DNA of 64,000 nucleotides from Solimonas sp047605265 (GCA_047605265.1 JASGFY010000010.1:7449-71448), one strand, 5' to 3'. Numbered from the stretch's first letter, positions 43,676-53,297 are shown. Numbers and translations: made by a program. Notes: a model not told the origin generated them from the sequence alone.

Positions 43676-45726
43676 GCGCCGGCTCCGAAGCGATAGTTCA
43701 CGTTGCTGAAGTAGTTGCGCCCTTCCTCGTAGAAGCCCTCGGTGTAGGCGTAGTTGCGGTCGAAAACATTGCGGGCGCCCGCCTCGACGCTGAGGCCACC
43801 GCCGACGTCGTACACCAGCTTGAAGTCGGTGACGGCGAAACCGCTGGCGACACGCGAGCCGTCGCTGGCCGACAGGCGCCGGGCGTCGTACTCGGTGCTC
43901 GCGATGAAGCGCAGCGCCGCCGCGATGTCCCACTGTCCGTAGACGAACAGCTTGTGCTTCGGCACGTCGGTGAGCTGGATCGCCCGCACCGTCGGATCGC
44001 GACTCTCGTTCGTGCGGTCGAGCCAGGTGTAGTTGCCGCCCAGCTCCAGGCTGGCGAGCAGCCGGCCGTGCAGGCCCAGCTCCGCGCCCTTGCTCCAGAC
44101 CTTGCCGACATTCTGGTTCTGCGTGCAGCTCGTCGCGCTGTCGCTGCACAGCGCGGCGTCGACGCTGACCGCCTGGATCATGTCGGTGATGTCGCTGTAG
44201 TACACCGCCGCGTCCACCTGGACGCCGTGCCAGGCCTGCGAAACGCCGAGCTGGTAATTCACCGCGTATTCGGCCTTCAGATCGGGGTTCGGCACCGAGG
44301 TGCCGAAGCTGTACGAATAGCGGTTCTTGATCGTCGGGAAGCGGCTCTTGCGGGCGACCGTGAAGTACGCGTTGCCGGTGTCGGAGGTTTTGTAGAAAAG
44401 CCCGATCTGCGGATTGAACGACGATGCGTCGCCGCGCGCGAAGTCGCTCAGGCCGGTGTCGCTGTCGTAATCCTCGGCGCGCGCGCCGTCGCGCCAGTCG
44501 TAGCTCGCGCCGGCGACGAGATCGAGGCGCCCGCCGAAACGCTGCGTGTCCTCGACGCCGAGCGAATACGTGCGGTCCTCGAAGTGCTGGATCGGGTCCC
44601 CGTCGTCGTGCTCGCGGTGGAAGTCGGCCTTGTAGTGCGCCGAGGCCTTGAGCGTGTTGCGCGCGGCCAGCTCGGTGCCCGCCTCGACGCTGCCGCCGTA
44701 GGTGTAGTCGTCGTACCAGCTCTTGAATGCATAGCCCTTGGTCATCGTCGAATAGCTCGCGTCGTCGTAGCTGAACAGCGAATTGCGGAAGGTGTCGTAG
44801 TACGCGCGCACCTTGACGTACGCATCGCCGAAGGCCGTCTTCGAGATGTAGTAGAGGCTGTCCTTGTCCCAGTGCGGCCACTGCCAGTAGCGCACGCTGA
44901 CCGAGCCGTCGCCGGCATACGGCGGATTGCCTTTCTCGCCGCGCTGCACGATGTAGTTCAACGAGTACTCGTCGGTCGCGTTCGGCGTCCAGGCCAGCTT
45001 GAGGTTCAGCTTCTTGTCGGTGCTGTACGAGTTGTTGCGGACCCCGCCGTCCTCGCCCGTGGTCGGCGTGAAGTCGTCGGACAGCGTGTCGTGGCGGCGA
45101 TCCAGATACGAGCCGCTCAGCTGCGCGTACCACGTCCCCTGGTTGCTGCCGAGGTTGAAGCTCGCGCGGTAGCCGTCGTCGGCCATGTCGCGATCGTAGT
45201 CGACCCCGGCGCCGGCATCGCCTTCGAAGCGGGCCGCCGGACGGCGGCTGATCAGGTTGATCGCACCGCCGATCGTGTTCGGGCCGAACAGCACCGAGCT
45301 GAAGCCCTTGGCGATCTGGATCTGCGCCAGATCGAAGGTCGTGAAGCGCCCCATGTCGGCGTAGCCGTCGTACGAGACGTAGACTGGAATGCCGTCGACG
45401 AAGACCGGCACCTGGCGCAGATCGAAGCCGCGCACGAACAGGGCCTGCTCGTTGCGCGCCCCGACGCTGCCAGTGGCGACGCCAGGCACCAGGCTGACCG
45501 CCCGGCTCACGGTCTGGCGATCGAAGCGCGCGATGTCTTCCTGGTCGAGCGTGCTGTCGCCGGCTTGCGGCGTGTCGGCGCCCGGCGCCGTCACCCGTAC
45601 CTCGCCAAGCGCGAACGGCGCGACGTCCGGCACCTCCGGCGTCGCTTCCTGCGCCGACGCCAGCGAGGCGCCGACGGCGCAACAGGCCCCCAACCACAAA
45701 CGAACGAGCCACAAACCTTGCCTCAT
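43672..45726 (-). CDS. TonB-dependent receptor under ModE-like control
   Basis: 684 residues from ATG 45726 with GGGAG 3-7 nt upstream. Signal peptide ending VGASLASAQ. Possible TonB box ALGEVRVTA, plug domain at about 50-150 (ARFDRQTVSRAVSLVPGV, GARNEQALFVRGFDLRQVPVF, LFGPNTIGGAINLISRRP), then a barrel running to NYRFGAGA. The C-terminus lacks the usual terminal aromatic residue. It heads a three-gene overlapping operon. The palindrome 120 nt upstream matches the ModE operator, so molybdate- or tungstate-dependent repression is predicted. The cargo could be a molybdophore, metallo-catecholate or oxyanion complex; this is inference. Confidence 0.85.
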   Translation of the reverse strand: MRQGLWLVRLWLGACCAVGASLASAQEATPEVPDVAPFALGEVRVTAPGADTPQAGDSTLDQEDIARFDRQTVSRAVSLVPGVATGSVGARNEQALFVRGFDLRQVPVFVDGIPVYVSYDGYADMGRFTTFDLAQIQIAKGFSSVLFGPNTIGGAINLISRRPAARFEGDAGAGVDYDRDMADDGYRASFNLGSNQGTWYAQLSGSYLDRRHDTLSDDFTPTTGEDGGVRNNSYSTDKKLNLKLAWTPNATDEYSLNYIVQRGEKGNPPYAGDGSVSVRYWQWPHWDKDSLYYISKTAFGDAYVKVRAYYDTFRNSLFSYDDASYSTMTKGYAFKSWYDDYTYGGSVEAGTELAARNTLKASAHYKADFHREHDDGDPIQHFEDRTYSLGVEDTQRFGGRLDLVAGASYDWRDGARAEDYDSDTGLSDFARGDASSFNPQIGLFYKTSDTGNAYFTVARKSRFPTIKNRYSYSFGTSVPNPDLKAEYAVNYQLGVSQAWHGVQVDAAVYYSDITDMIQAVSVDAALCSDSATSCTQNQNVGKVWSKGAELGLHGRLLASLELGGNYTWLDRTNESRDPTVRAIQLTDVPKHKLFVYGQWDIAAALRFIASTEYDARRLSASDGSRVASGFAVTDFKLVYDVGGGLSVEAGARNVFDRNYAYTEGFYEEGRNYFSNVNYRFGAGA

Positions 45727-45844
45727 GTCTCCCTGCTCCCGACGAATGAGTCGTACCGCGATCTTCCGCGCGCGACGCCGCCGCCGATGGGCGGAAGGAT
45801 TCGATCTCGCGGAGTCCCCGAAAACCGGCGCGACATTGAGCCGG

Positions 45845-45870
45845 TCGTTATATAAATAAATATATAACGA
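45845..45870 (-). promoter_or_regulatory. ModE-like operator: perfect 10-bp palindrome with 6-bp spacer
   Basis: TCGTTATATA-AATAAA-TATATAACGA. The known ModE consensus is an inverted repeat of the form CGnTATATA-N6-TATATAnCG, and both half-sites match it exactly with the right spacer. It lies in the gap between the tlpA-like stop and the TonB-receptor start, 118 nt before the ATG. It is a conspicuous AT-rich island in this GC-rich DNA. TATATT/TATAAC sequences inside it could serve as the -10, so bound repressor would block the promoter. Confidence 0.78.
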
Positions 45871-45913
45871 AGTCGCGCCGGGAAAACCGCTCTTTCGCGG
45901 AGACAGTGTCGAG

Positions 45914-46450
45914 TCAACGGGGAGCGGCGGACTCGCGGCTCTCGCCGCGCAGCAGCCCGAGCACGCGGCTTTCGATGTCGGCGGCGAAGGTGTCGCCGAA
46001 ACCATAATAGATCTGGTCGATCTCGCCGTCCGGCTTGACGATGAAGGTCGCCGGCAGGCGCCAGAGATCGAAATTGCGGGTGGCGATGCCGACCGGATCG
46101 ACGATGACGGAGTACGGCACGGGATGCTCCTGCAGAAAACGCCGCGCCTTGTCGACTTCCTGATCGACGCTGACCGACAGCACCGCGAAGCGCTCGCCGT
46201 AGCCTTGCTTCTGCAGTCGTTCGTGGATCGCGCCGATCTGCGGCATCGATTCGACGCAAGGCCCGCACCACGATGCCCAGAAGTCGACGACGACAACCTT
46301 GCCACGGAGCCGGCTGAGCTTGACGCCCTCCGGCCCCTGCAGCACGACGCCGGCCGCTTCCGGCGTCTGCTGGCCGATCCTGACCGCCTGCGCCGGCGCA
46401 CTGGCGGCGAGCGCCAGCGCGCACAGCCAGGCAGCGAGCGGACGGCGCAC
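45914..46450 (-). CDS. TlpA-like periplasmic thioredoxin
   Basis: 178 residues. Signal peptide ending SAPAQA, thioredoxin fold with active site WASWCGPC and cis-Pro in RLPATFIVK. This group reduces or relays disulfides in the periplasm and often serves cytochrome c maturation (ResA/CcmG-like). It begins 10 nt after ffh in the same direction, so it may be expressed with it. The next gene downstream is the ModE-box operon encoding a di-heme cytochrome, a possible client. Confidence 0.87.
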   Translation of the reverse strand: MRRPLAAWLCALALAASAPAQAVRIGQQTPEAAGVVLQGPEGVKLSRLRGKVVVVDFWASWCGPCVESMPQIGAIHERLQKQGYGERFAVLSVSVDQEVDKARRFLQEHPVPYSVIVDPVGIATRNFDLWRLPATFIVKPDGEIDQIYYGFGDTFAADIESRVLGLLRGESRESAAPR

Positions 46451-46460
46451 GGACCCGGCG

Positions 46461-47822
46461 TCAGCGGCGCGGGATCATGCCCGGCGGCAGGCGCCCGGCG
46501 AGACCGCGCATCATCTTTGCCATGCCGCCGCTGGCGACCTTCTTCATCATGTCGCGCGTCGTCTCGAACTGGCGCAGCAGCTGGTTGACGTGCTGGACCT
46601 CGACGCCGGCACCCGCCGCGATGCGGCGCTTGCGGCTGGCCTTGATCAGGTCCGGAAAGCGGCGCTCCTGGCGCGTCATCGAGTTGATGATCGCCACCGT
46701 CTTGCGCACCTGCTTCTCGGCGTCGACGTTCTTCAGCTGCGCCTGGATCTGCGCACCGCCCGGCAGCTTCTCGAGCAGCGACTGCATGCTGCCCAGGTTC
46801 TGCATCTGCAGCATCTGCTCGCGGAAGTCCTCTAGATCGAAGCTCTTGGTCTTCTTCAGCTTCTCGGCGAACTTCTGCGCCTTCTCGTGATCGACCTTGC
46901 GCGCGGTCTCCTCGATCAGCGACAGCACGTCGCCCTGGCCGAGGATGCGCGTGGCGATGCGGTCCGGATGGAAGACCTCGAGGCGGTCGGACTTTTCGCC
47001 GACGCCGAGGAACTTGATCGGCTTGCCGGTGACGGTGCGCACCGACAGCGCCGCGCCGCCGCGCGAGTCGCCGTCGACCTTGGTGAGGATCACGCCGGTC
47101 AGCGGCAGCACGTCGGCAAAGGCGCGCGCCGTCTTGGCGGCGTCCTGGCCGGTCATGCTGTCGACGACGAATAAAGTCTCCACCGGAGCTAGCGCGGCGT
47201 GCAGCGCCGCGATCTCCTTCATCATGTCCTCGTCGACCGTCGTGCGGCCGGCGGTGTCGACGATCAGCACGTCGGCGTACTGCCGGCGCGCCTCGGCGAG
47301 CGCGGCCTGCGCGATGTCGACCGGATTGTCGGCCACCTGCGACGGGAAAAACTCGACGCCGACGTTGCCGGCGACGATGCGCAGCTGCTCGATGGCGGCC
47401 GGCCGGTAGACGTCGCACGAGACGACGACGACTTTCTTCTTCTGTTCCTTCAGCCACAGCGCCAGCTTGCCGGTGCTGGTGGTCTTGCCCGAACCCTGCA
47501 GGCCGGCCATCAGAATGATCGCCGGCGGCTGCGCGCGCAGGTTCAGCGGCTCGGTGACGCCGCCGAGCGTCACCGTCAGCTCCTGCTGCACGACGCGCAG
47601 GAACTCCTGGCCCGGCGTCAGCGACTGCGTGATCTCGACGCCGAGCGCGCGCGTCTTGACCTTGTCGATGAAGTCCTTGACGACCGGCAGCGCGACGTCG
47701 GCCTCGAGCAGCGCCATGCGCAGCTCGCGGCCGGCGGCGTTGATCTGCTCTTCGGTCAGGCGGCCCTGGCCGCGGATGGAGTCGAGTACGCGCGACAGGC
47801 GCGTCGTCAGATTGTCGAACAT
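46461..47822 (-). CDS. ffh: Signal recognition particle protein Ffh
   Basis: 453 residues from the ATG of MFDNLTTRLSRVLDSIRG; the open frame upstream has no family sequence. N-G domains with GTPase P-loop GLQGSGKTTSTGKLA, DTAGRT and TKVDGDSRGGAALS. The methionine-rich M domain binds 4.5S RNA and signal sequences (about 320-453, ending GRLPPGMIPRR). It targets inner-membrane proteins co-translationally with FtsY. The region matches the ffh-ypjD-corB neighbourhood known in enterics, with an MBL gene inserted. Confidence 0.97.
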   Translation of the reverse strand: MFDNLTTRLSRVLDSIRGQGRLTEEQINAAGRELRMALLEADVALPVVKDFIDKVKTRALGVEITQSLTPGQEFLRVVQQELTVTLGGVTEPLNLRAQPPAIILMAGLQGSGKTTSTGKLALWLKEQKKKVVVVSCDVYRPAAIEQLRIVAGNVGVEFFPSQVADNPVDIAQAALAEARRQYADVLIVDTAGRTTVDEDMMKEIAALHAALAPVETLFVVDSMTGQDAAKTARAFADVLPLTGVILTKVDGDSRGGAALSVRTVTGKPIKFLGVGEKSDRLEVFHPDRIATRILGQGDVLSLIEETARKVDHEKAQKFAEKLKKTKSFDLEDFREQMLQMQNLGSMQSLLEKLPGGAQIQAQLKNVDAEKQVRKTVAIINSMTRQERRFPDLIKASRKRRIAAGAGVEVQHVNQLLRQFETTRDMMKKVASGGMAKMMRGLAGRLPPGMIPRR

Positions 47823-47868
47823 GGAGAGTGGGCACCGCTGCGGATGGCCGCCATTGTAGCGGGAGTGC

Positions 47869-48639
47869 TCAGCCGAGCGTGATGGTGTCGCCGCGCTCGA
47901 GGTGCACGTATTCCCAGCCGCGCAGCGCACGCCGGCATTCCTTCTCGATCTGCGCTTCCGCGCCGGGCTTGTGGTGCGTCAGATACAGCCGGGGCTTGTG
48001 CACGAGCTTGCGCAGCTCGTTGCCCAGCAGCTCGGGCGTGAAATGCTTGGAGGCATGGCTGAGCGCCGCCTCCCGATCCGGGAAGGCGATCTCGATCATC
48101 AGCTTGTCGAGCCGCGGCAGGCCGTTGAGGAAATTCCACAGCGCATCGTCGGCGTAAGTGTCGCCGGAAAAGGCGAAGGTGCCGCTGCGCCCCTCGATGA
48201 CGTAGCCGTTGGCCGGCACCGTGTGCAGCACGCGGAACGGCGTGATCGCGCGGTCGTCGCCAAGCCCGTAGCGCGCTTCCATCGCCATTTCGTCCCAGCG
48301 CAGCAAGGGGTTCGCCTGGTCCGGCAGCGTCGAGAAATCCGGCCAGATCGTCCAGTTGAAGATGTGCTCGCGCAGCGCCTGCAGCGTGTCGCGGCTGGCG
48401 TGGACCACGATGGGCTGCTCGATCAGGTCGAACAGGTTGTCGGCCATGAAGGCCAGCCCGCAGACGTGATCGAGATGACAGTGCGTCAGGAAGACGTGAC
48501 GGATCTTTTGCTGCTGCGCGAGTGTCAGGTCGCCGACACCGGTGCCGGCGTCGATGAGGATTTCCTCGTCGAGCAAAAGGCTGGTCGTCCGCAGTCCCCG
48601 TCCCACCCCGCCGCTGCAACCGAGCACCTTGATGCGCAT
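47869..48639 (-). CDS. Metallo-beta-lactamase-fold hydrolase, class II cyclic-nucleotide phosphodiesterase-like
   Basis: 256 residues from the ATG of MRIKVLGCSGGVGRGLRTTS. The metal motif is THCHLDHVCGLAF, with a second-site D in FSGDTYADDALW and a late H in YLTHHKPGAE. The ILIDAGTGVGDLT stretch and the LDHVCGLAFMADNLFD region resemble class II 3',5'-cyclic-nucleotide phosphodiesterases more than beta-lactamases or tRNase Z. A cAMP or cGMP phosphodiesterase role is plausible but not proven by sequence. It is located between ffh (same strand) and divergent ypjD. Confidence 0.8.
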   Translation of the reverse strand: MRIKVLGCSGGVGRGLRTTSLLLDEEILIDAGTGVGDLTLAQQQKIRHVFLTHCHLDHVCGLAFMADNLFDLIEQPIVVHASRDTLQALREHIFNWTIWPDFSTLPDQANPLLRWDEMAMEARYGLGDDRAITPFRVLHTVPANGYVIEGRSGTFAFSGDTYADDALWNFLNGLPRLDKLMIEIAFPDREAALSHASKHFTPELLGNELRKLVHKPRLYLTHHKPGAEAQIEKECRRALRGWEYVHLERGDTITLG

Positions 48640-48765
48640 AACCGTCCGGAAGATACGACCGGCCGATGCTAGGAGCCTGGGCGGCAGAAACGCAAGCGGC
48701 TGCGCCTGCCCGGCTTCTACCGACCAGGCTCCTGGCGCGCCGCATGGCGATGTTATGCTCGACGA

Positions 48766-49548
48766 ATGATCCTCACGCTTTTCGCTTGCGTGCTCTACGT
48801 CGCTTCGGCGCTGCTGATCTGGCGCCGGCCCCACCCCGTCTACGAGCGCTGGCTGCCGCCGCTGGCGCTGCTCGCGCACGGCATCGCGCTCAGCGCCTAC
48901 GTTTTCCAGGGCGCGTCGATCACGATCGGCTTCAACGAAGCGCTGTCGCTGTTCGCCTGGCAGTCGTCCTTGCTGCTCTGGGCGCTGTGCTTCCGCGAAC
49001 CGCTGCGCGTGCTCGGCACCGCGGTCTATCCCCTGACGGCGGCGGCCGCGCTGGCCTGCGCGCTGTGGCCGTCGCCGGCCAACGACATCCCGATCGGTGA
49101 CATCAAGGCGCGCATCCACATCGTGCTGTCGCTGTTCTCGGCGGGCCTGCTGACGCTCGCCGCCGTGCAATCGATGCTGCTCGCCGCCCAGGACCGCCTG
49201 CTGCATCGCGGCCAGCTGACGCAGCTCGCGCGCGCGCTGCCGCCCGTGCAGACCATGGAACGCCTGCTGTTCCAGCTGATCGCGATCGGCTTCGCGCTGC
49301 TGTCGCTGACGCTGCTGTCCGGACTGTGGTTCATTCACGACTGGCTGGCCCAGCACCTCGCGCACAAGACCATCCTGTCGATCACGGCATGGTTGATCTT
49401 CGGTACCCTGCTGTGGGGGCGCGTGCGCCACGGCTGGCGCGGCCGGACCGCGATCCGCTGGGCGCTCGCCGGCTACGCGACGCTGATCCTGGCGTATTTC
49501 GGCAGCAAGCTGATCCTTGAAGAAATCCTGGGAAAACATTGGACTTGA
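48766..49548 (+). CDS. ypjD: Inner-membrane YpjD, cytochrome c assembly (CcsA/HemX-like) family
   Basis: 260 residues with eight hydrophobic segments. The CcsA-family core is visible at ARIHIVLSLFSAGLLTLA (conserved His) and ITAWLIFGTLLWGRVRHGWRGR, the C-terminal His/Trp region linked to heme in this family. YpjD is nearly always beside ffh and corB in gammaproteobacteria; its exact role is unsettled. It is divergent from the MBL gene across a 126-nt gap. Confidence 0.88.
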   Translation: MILTLFACVLYVASALLIWRRPHPVYERWLPPLALLAHGIALSAYVFQGASITIGFNEALSLFAWQSSLLLWALCFREPLRVLGTAVYPLTAAAALACALWPSPANDIPIGDIKARIHIVLSLFSAGLLTLAAVQSMLLAAQDRLLHRGQLTQLARALPPVQTMERLLFQLIAIGFALLSLTLLSGLWFIHDWLAQHLAHKTILSITAWLIFGTLLWGRVRHGWRGRTAIRWALAGYATLILAYFGSKLILEEILGKHWT

Positions 49549-49632
49549 ACTTTCTTCTTCAAGGAGCGCCGTTGACAACGGCAGGCGCCATTCGCTAACA
49601 AAGCTTCCGCACCCGGCCTTACGACCGCGCTC

Positions 49633-50931
49633 TTGGACGACATACCGCTAGCCGCCCTGCTCGGGCTTCTCGTTGCCCTGCTGATCCTGTCGGCGTTCTT
49701 CTCCGGCTCCGAAACGGGGCTGATGACGCTGAACCGCTACCGCCTGAAGACGCGCGCCCAGAAAGGCGAGCGCGGCGCCAGATACGCCAAGCGCCTGCTG
49801 CGCCGGCCGGACCGCCTGATCGGCACGATCCTGCTCGGCAACGCCTTCGTCAACAATCTCGCCGCGGCGATCGTCGCCATCATCACCGCGCGCTTGTTCT
49901 CGAGCGACTGGCTGATGCTGGCGTCGATCGGCCTCGTCACGCTGCTGATGCTGATCGTCTCGGAGGTCACGCCGAAGATGCTCGCCGCCCTGCATCCGGA
50001 GCGCGCCGCGCTGCCGGCGGCCTACGTCTACTGGTTCCTGCGCCTGCCGCTGTTTCCGTTCGTGTGGACCGTCAACCGGCTCAGCAGCGCGCTGCTGCGG
50101 CTGTTCGGCGTGACGTCCGAGGAAGCCGCGCAGCACAGTCTCAGCTCGGAAGAGCTGCGCACCGTCGTGCTCGAAGCCGGTGCGATGATTCCGCAGCGCC
50201 ATCAGAAGATGCTGCTGTCGATCATCGATCTCGAGAAAGCCACCGTCGAGGACATCATGGTGCCGCGCAACGAGATCGTCGGCATCGACGTCGGCGACAG
50301 CCTCGAGCGGATCCGCGACGCCGTCATCGGCAGCCCGCACACGCGCCTGCCGGTGTTCGACGGCTCCATCGATCACCTAAAGGGCGTCGTTCACCTGCGC
50401 CGCGCCGTGCGCCTCGCCGCCGAAGGCAAGCTCGACGTCGACAGCCTGCTGACGCTGGCATCCGAGCCCTACTTCGTGCCGGAAGGCACGCCGCTGAACC
50501 AGCAGCTGCTGAACTTCCAGAACCAGAAGCGCCGCGTCGGCTTCGTCGTCGACGAATACGGCGACATCCAGGGCCTGATCACGCTCGAAGACATCCTCGA
50601 GGAAGTCGTCGGCGAGTTCACCTCGGACCCGGCAACGCGCCTGAAGAACGTCTATGCCGATCCGGACGGCTCGTACCGCGTCTCCGGCTCGGTCACCGTG
50701 CGCAGCCTCAACCGCACGCTCAACTGGCGCCTGCCGACCGACGGCCCGAAGACCATCAACGGCCTCGTGCTCGAACAGCTCGAGGCGCTGCCGCAGGCCG
50801 GCGCGCGGCTCGACATCGACGGCTACCGCGTCGAGATCACCGAGGCGCGCGCCAACGTCATCAAGGCGACGCGCATCTGGCCGCCCCAGGCATGGGGCAG
50901 CGCGCCCGCGCGTGTCCGTGCCGCCGCCTGA
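49633..50931 (+). CDS. corB: CNNM/CorB-type membrane protein with CBS and CorC domains
   Basis: 432 residues from a TTG start with a weak ribosome site; the first membrane helix begins at residue 4, so a later start would damage it. Order: DUF21 membrane domain with about four helices (FSGSETGLMTLNRYRLK is typical), two CBS repeats at about 205-330 (VEDIMVPRNEIVGIDV, GFVVDEYGDIQGLITLEDIL), and a C-terminal CorC_HlyC domain. Family members take part in Mg2+/Co2+ efflux or in Mg homeostasis. A candidate -35 TTGACA lies in the 84-nt gap upstream. Confidence 0.9.
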   Translation: MDDIPLAALLGLLVALLILSAFFSGSETGLMTLNRYRLKTRAQKGERGARYAKRLLRRPDRLIGTILLGNAFVNNLAAAIVAIITARLFSSDWLMLASIGLVTLLMLIVSEVTPKMLAALHPERAALPAAYVYWFLRLPLFPFVWTVNRLSSALLRLFGVTSEEAAQHSLSSEELRTVVLEAGAMIPQRHQKMLLSIIDLEKATVEDIMVPRNEIVGIDVGDSLERIRDAVIGSPHTRLPVFDGSIDHLKGVVHLRRAVRLAAEGKLDVDSLLTLASEPYFVPEGTPLNQQLLNFQNQKRRVGFVVDEYGDIQGLITLEDILEEVVGEFTSDPATRLKNVYADPDGSYRVSGSVTVRSLNRTLNWRLPTDGPKTINGLVLEQLEALPQAGARLDIDGYRVEITEARANVIKATRIWPPQAWGSAPARVRAAA

Positions 50932-50944
50932 ACACGCGTCGGAG

Positions 50945-52315
50945 TCAGAGCTGGCGCAGCGCCTCGTCGAGCCGGGAAATCGCGACGACGTCGATGTCGA
51001 GCTTGGCGCCGCGCCGCGGCTTGTTCGCGTCCGGCACGATGGCGCGGCGGAAACCCTGCTTCGCGGCTTCGATCAAGCGCTCCTCGCCGCCGGCCACCGG
51101 CCGCACTTCGCCGGCCAGGCCGATCTCGCCGAACACGATCCAGTCGTTCGGCACCGGCCGGTTGCGGAAGCTCGACAGCGCCGCGACGAGCAGCGGCAGA
51201 TCGGCCGCCGTCTCCTGGATGCGCATGCCGCCGACGACGTTGGCGAACACGTCCTGATCGCCGAGCGAGATGCCGCCGTGGCGATGCAGCACGGCGAGCA
51301 GCATGTTGAGGCGGTTGCCCTCGAGTCCCAGGGCGACGCGGCGCGGATTGCCGATCGTCGACTGATCGACCAGCGCCTGCACCTCGACCAGCATCGGCCG
51401 CGTGCCCTGGCGCGTGACAGTGACGACGCTGCCGGGCACCGGACCGCCGTGCCGCGACAGGAACAGCGCCGACGGATTGCTGACCTCGCGGAGCCCGCCG
51501 TCGGTCATCGCGAACACGCCGAGCTCGTTGACGGCGCCGAAACGGTTCTTCACCGCGCGGATGATGCGGAAGCGCGAGCCGGGGTCGTGCTCGAAATACA
51601 GCACGGTGTCGACCATGTGCTCGAGCACGCGCGGACCGGCGATCGCGCCCTCCTTGGTGACGTGGCCGACCAGCACCACGGCGGTCTGCGACGATTTCGC
51701 GTGGCGCACGAGCTGCGCCGCGCATTCGCGCAGCTGCGACACCGAGCCCGGCGCCGAATCGAGCGCTTCCGTGTACAGCGTCTGGATCGAATCGATGACG
51801 ACCAGCGCCGGCTGGAGCGCCTGCAACTGGGCAACGATCGGCTCGACGCCGGTTTCGGCGAGCACCGGCAGATCGAGCCGCGCCAGGCCGAGCCGCTTGG
51901 CGCGCAAATGGACCTGCGTCAGCGATTCCTCGCCGGTGACGTACAAGGTTGTGAGGGGCGTCGGCAGGCGGCCCTGCACTTCGGACAGCATCTGCAGCAG
52001 CAGCGTCGACTTGCCGATGCCCGGATCGCCGCCGATCAGGATCACCGCGCCGGGCACGATGCCGCCGCCGAGCACGCGGTCCATCTCGGCGAGGCCGGTG
52101 CGCGCGCGCGGCTCTTCCTGCAATTGCACTTCATCGAGCTTCTGCACGCGGCCGCCGGCGGCGCCGGCCATGCCGCCGGTGCGCGCACGCGGCGCGGGGA
52201 CGGCCGTCGTCTCGGTCAGGGTGTTCCAGGCACCGCAATCCGGGCATTGCCCCGTCCATTTCGGACTGGCGCCACCACAGTTCTGACAGACGTATTGGGT
52301 TTTGGCTTTGGCCAT
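50945..52315 (-). CDS. radA: DNA repair protein RadA
   Basis: 456 residues from the ATG of MAKAKTQYVCQNCG; the open frame further upstream is not conserved. C4 zinc finger CQNCG...CPDCG, RecA-like core with Walker A GGDPGIGKSTLLLQ, the RadA-specific KNRFGAVNELG motif, and a C-terminal Lon-like domain. RadA drives branch migration during recombinational repair. It is convergent with corB, with only 13 nt between them. Confidence 0.97.
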   Translation of the reverse strand: MAKAKTQYVCQNCGGASPKWTGQCPDCGAWNTLTETTAVPAPRARTGGMAGAAGGRVQKLDEVQLQEEPRARTGLAEMDRVLGGGIVPGAVILIGGDPGIGKSTLLLQMLSEVQGRLPTPLTTLYVTGEESLTQVHLRAKRLGLARLDLPVLAETGVEPIVAQLQALQPALVVIDSIQTLYTEALDSAPGSVSQLRECAAQLVRHAKSSQTAVVLVGHVTKEGAIAGPRVLEHMVDTVLYFEHDPGSRFRIIRAVKNRFGAVNELGVFAMTDGGLREVSNPSALFLSRHGGPVPGSVVTVTRQGTRPMLVEVQALVDQSTIGNPRRVALGLEGNRLNMLLAVLHRHGGISLGDQDVFANVVGGMRIQETAADLPLLVAALSSFRNRPVPNDWIVFGEIGLAGEVRPVAGGEERLIEAAKQGFRRAIVPDANKPRRGAKLDIDVVAISRLDEALRQL

Positions 52316-52475
52316 GCGGATGCGAGCGGGTTGCGGACGACAGTCGGCGGAACCGCTAGTATCGTCGCTCGTGCAGCTGCAGCACACCGGGCCGGGAGCG
52401 GAGCCGTGGAGCAGATAAGGCGGGCGAAGGACCGGTTCGCGGCGTTCACCGTCCTGAACGGCTGAGCCGCCGCGC

Positions 52476-53297
52476 ATGGCACTCGCCGGCAAGGTTGCGA
52501 CCGCGCTGCTCAGCGATCCTGGCCGTGTGCGCGGCCACAACGAGGACGCGGTCGCCGAAGACGCCGAGCTCGGCCTGCTGGTCCTCGCCGACGGCATGGG
52601 CGGACATAACGCCGGCGAGATTGCCAGCGCCCTGGCGACGACCACGGTTCTCGACGTCTGCGCGCGCCACTGGCCGGCGCTGCGGCGCGGAGACATCGGC
52701 GCCAGCCAGCATTGCAGCGCCGAATCGACGATGCTCAGGACGGCACTCGAGATGGCGCACGCGACGATCCGTCAGGTCTCGCAGACACAGCCGCAATGCG
52801 CCGGCATGGGCACGACGATCGTCGCCGCCCTGCTGCGCGACGACCGCCTGTCGATCGCCAGCGTCGGCGACTCGCGACTGTACCGGCTGCGCGATGGCGC
52901 GCTCGCGCAGCTAACGCGCGATCACTCGCTGCTCGCAGAGCTGATCGCCCGCGGACACCCTTCGGGCGAGGATGTCGTCCGCCGCGCGCGCAAGAACATC
53001 GTCACGCGTGCGCTCGGCGTCGGCAACGAGGTGCAGGTCGACTTGATCGAGGATACGGTCGAAGTCGGCGACGTCCTCCTACTGTGCTCGGACGGACTCT
53101 CCGACATGATCAGCGACGAGACGATCCGCCTGACGCTGGAACGCTACACTGACGACCTCGAGACGGCGGCGCGGCGCCTCGTCGAGCTCGCCAACGACGC
53201 CGGGGGCAAGGACAATGTCTCGGTCATCCTGGCGCGCGCCGACGCCTCGTTCGCGCATGGCCGGCGCTGGTACGAACGCTTGACGGAGTGGTTCTGA
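52476..53297 (+). CDS. PP2C-family protein serine/threonine phosphatase
   Basis: 273 residues. All metal-binding motifs of PP2C are present: VRGHNEDA, ADGMGGHNAGEIAS, GMGTTIVAALL, VGDSRLYRLRDG, CSDGLSDMIS and GGKDNVSVIL. It has no membrane helix. Such Stp1-type phosphatases oppose Hanks-type kinases and often sit with kinase, FHA and type VI secretion genes. Here no kinase is in view, but a small FHA-like protein follows 34 nt downstream. The upstream gap (52316-52475) is divergent from radA and holds no other feature. Confidence 0.93.
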   Translation: MALAGKVATALLSDPGRVRGHNEDAVAEDAELGLLVLADGMGGHNAGEIASALATTTVLDVCARHWPALRRGDIGASQHCSAESTMLRTALEMAHATIRQVSQTQPQCAGMGTTIVAALLRDDRLSIASVGDSRLYRLRDGALAQLTRDHSLLAELIARGHPSGEDVVRRARKNIVTRALGVGNEVQVDLIEDTVEVGDVLLLCSDGLSDMISDETIRLTLERYTDDLETAARRLVELANDAGGKDNVSVILARADASFAHGRRWYERLTEWF

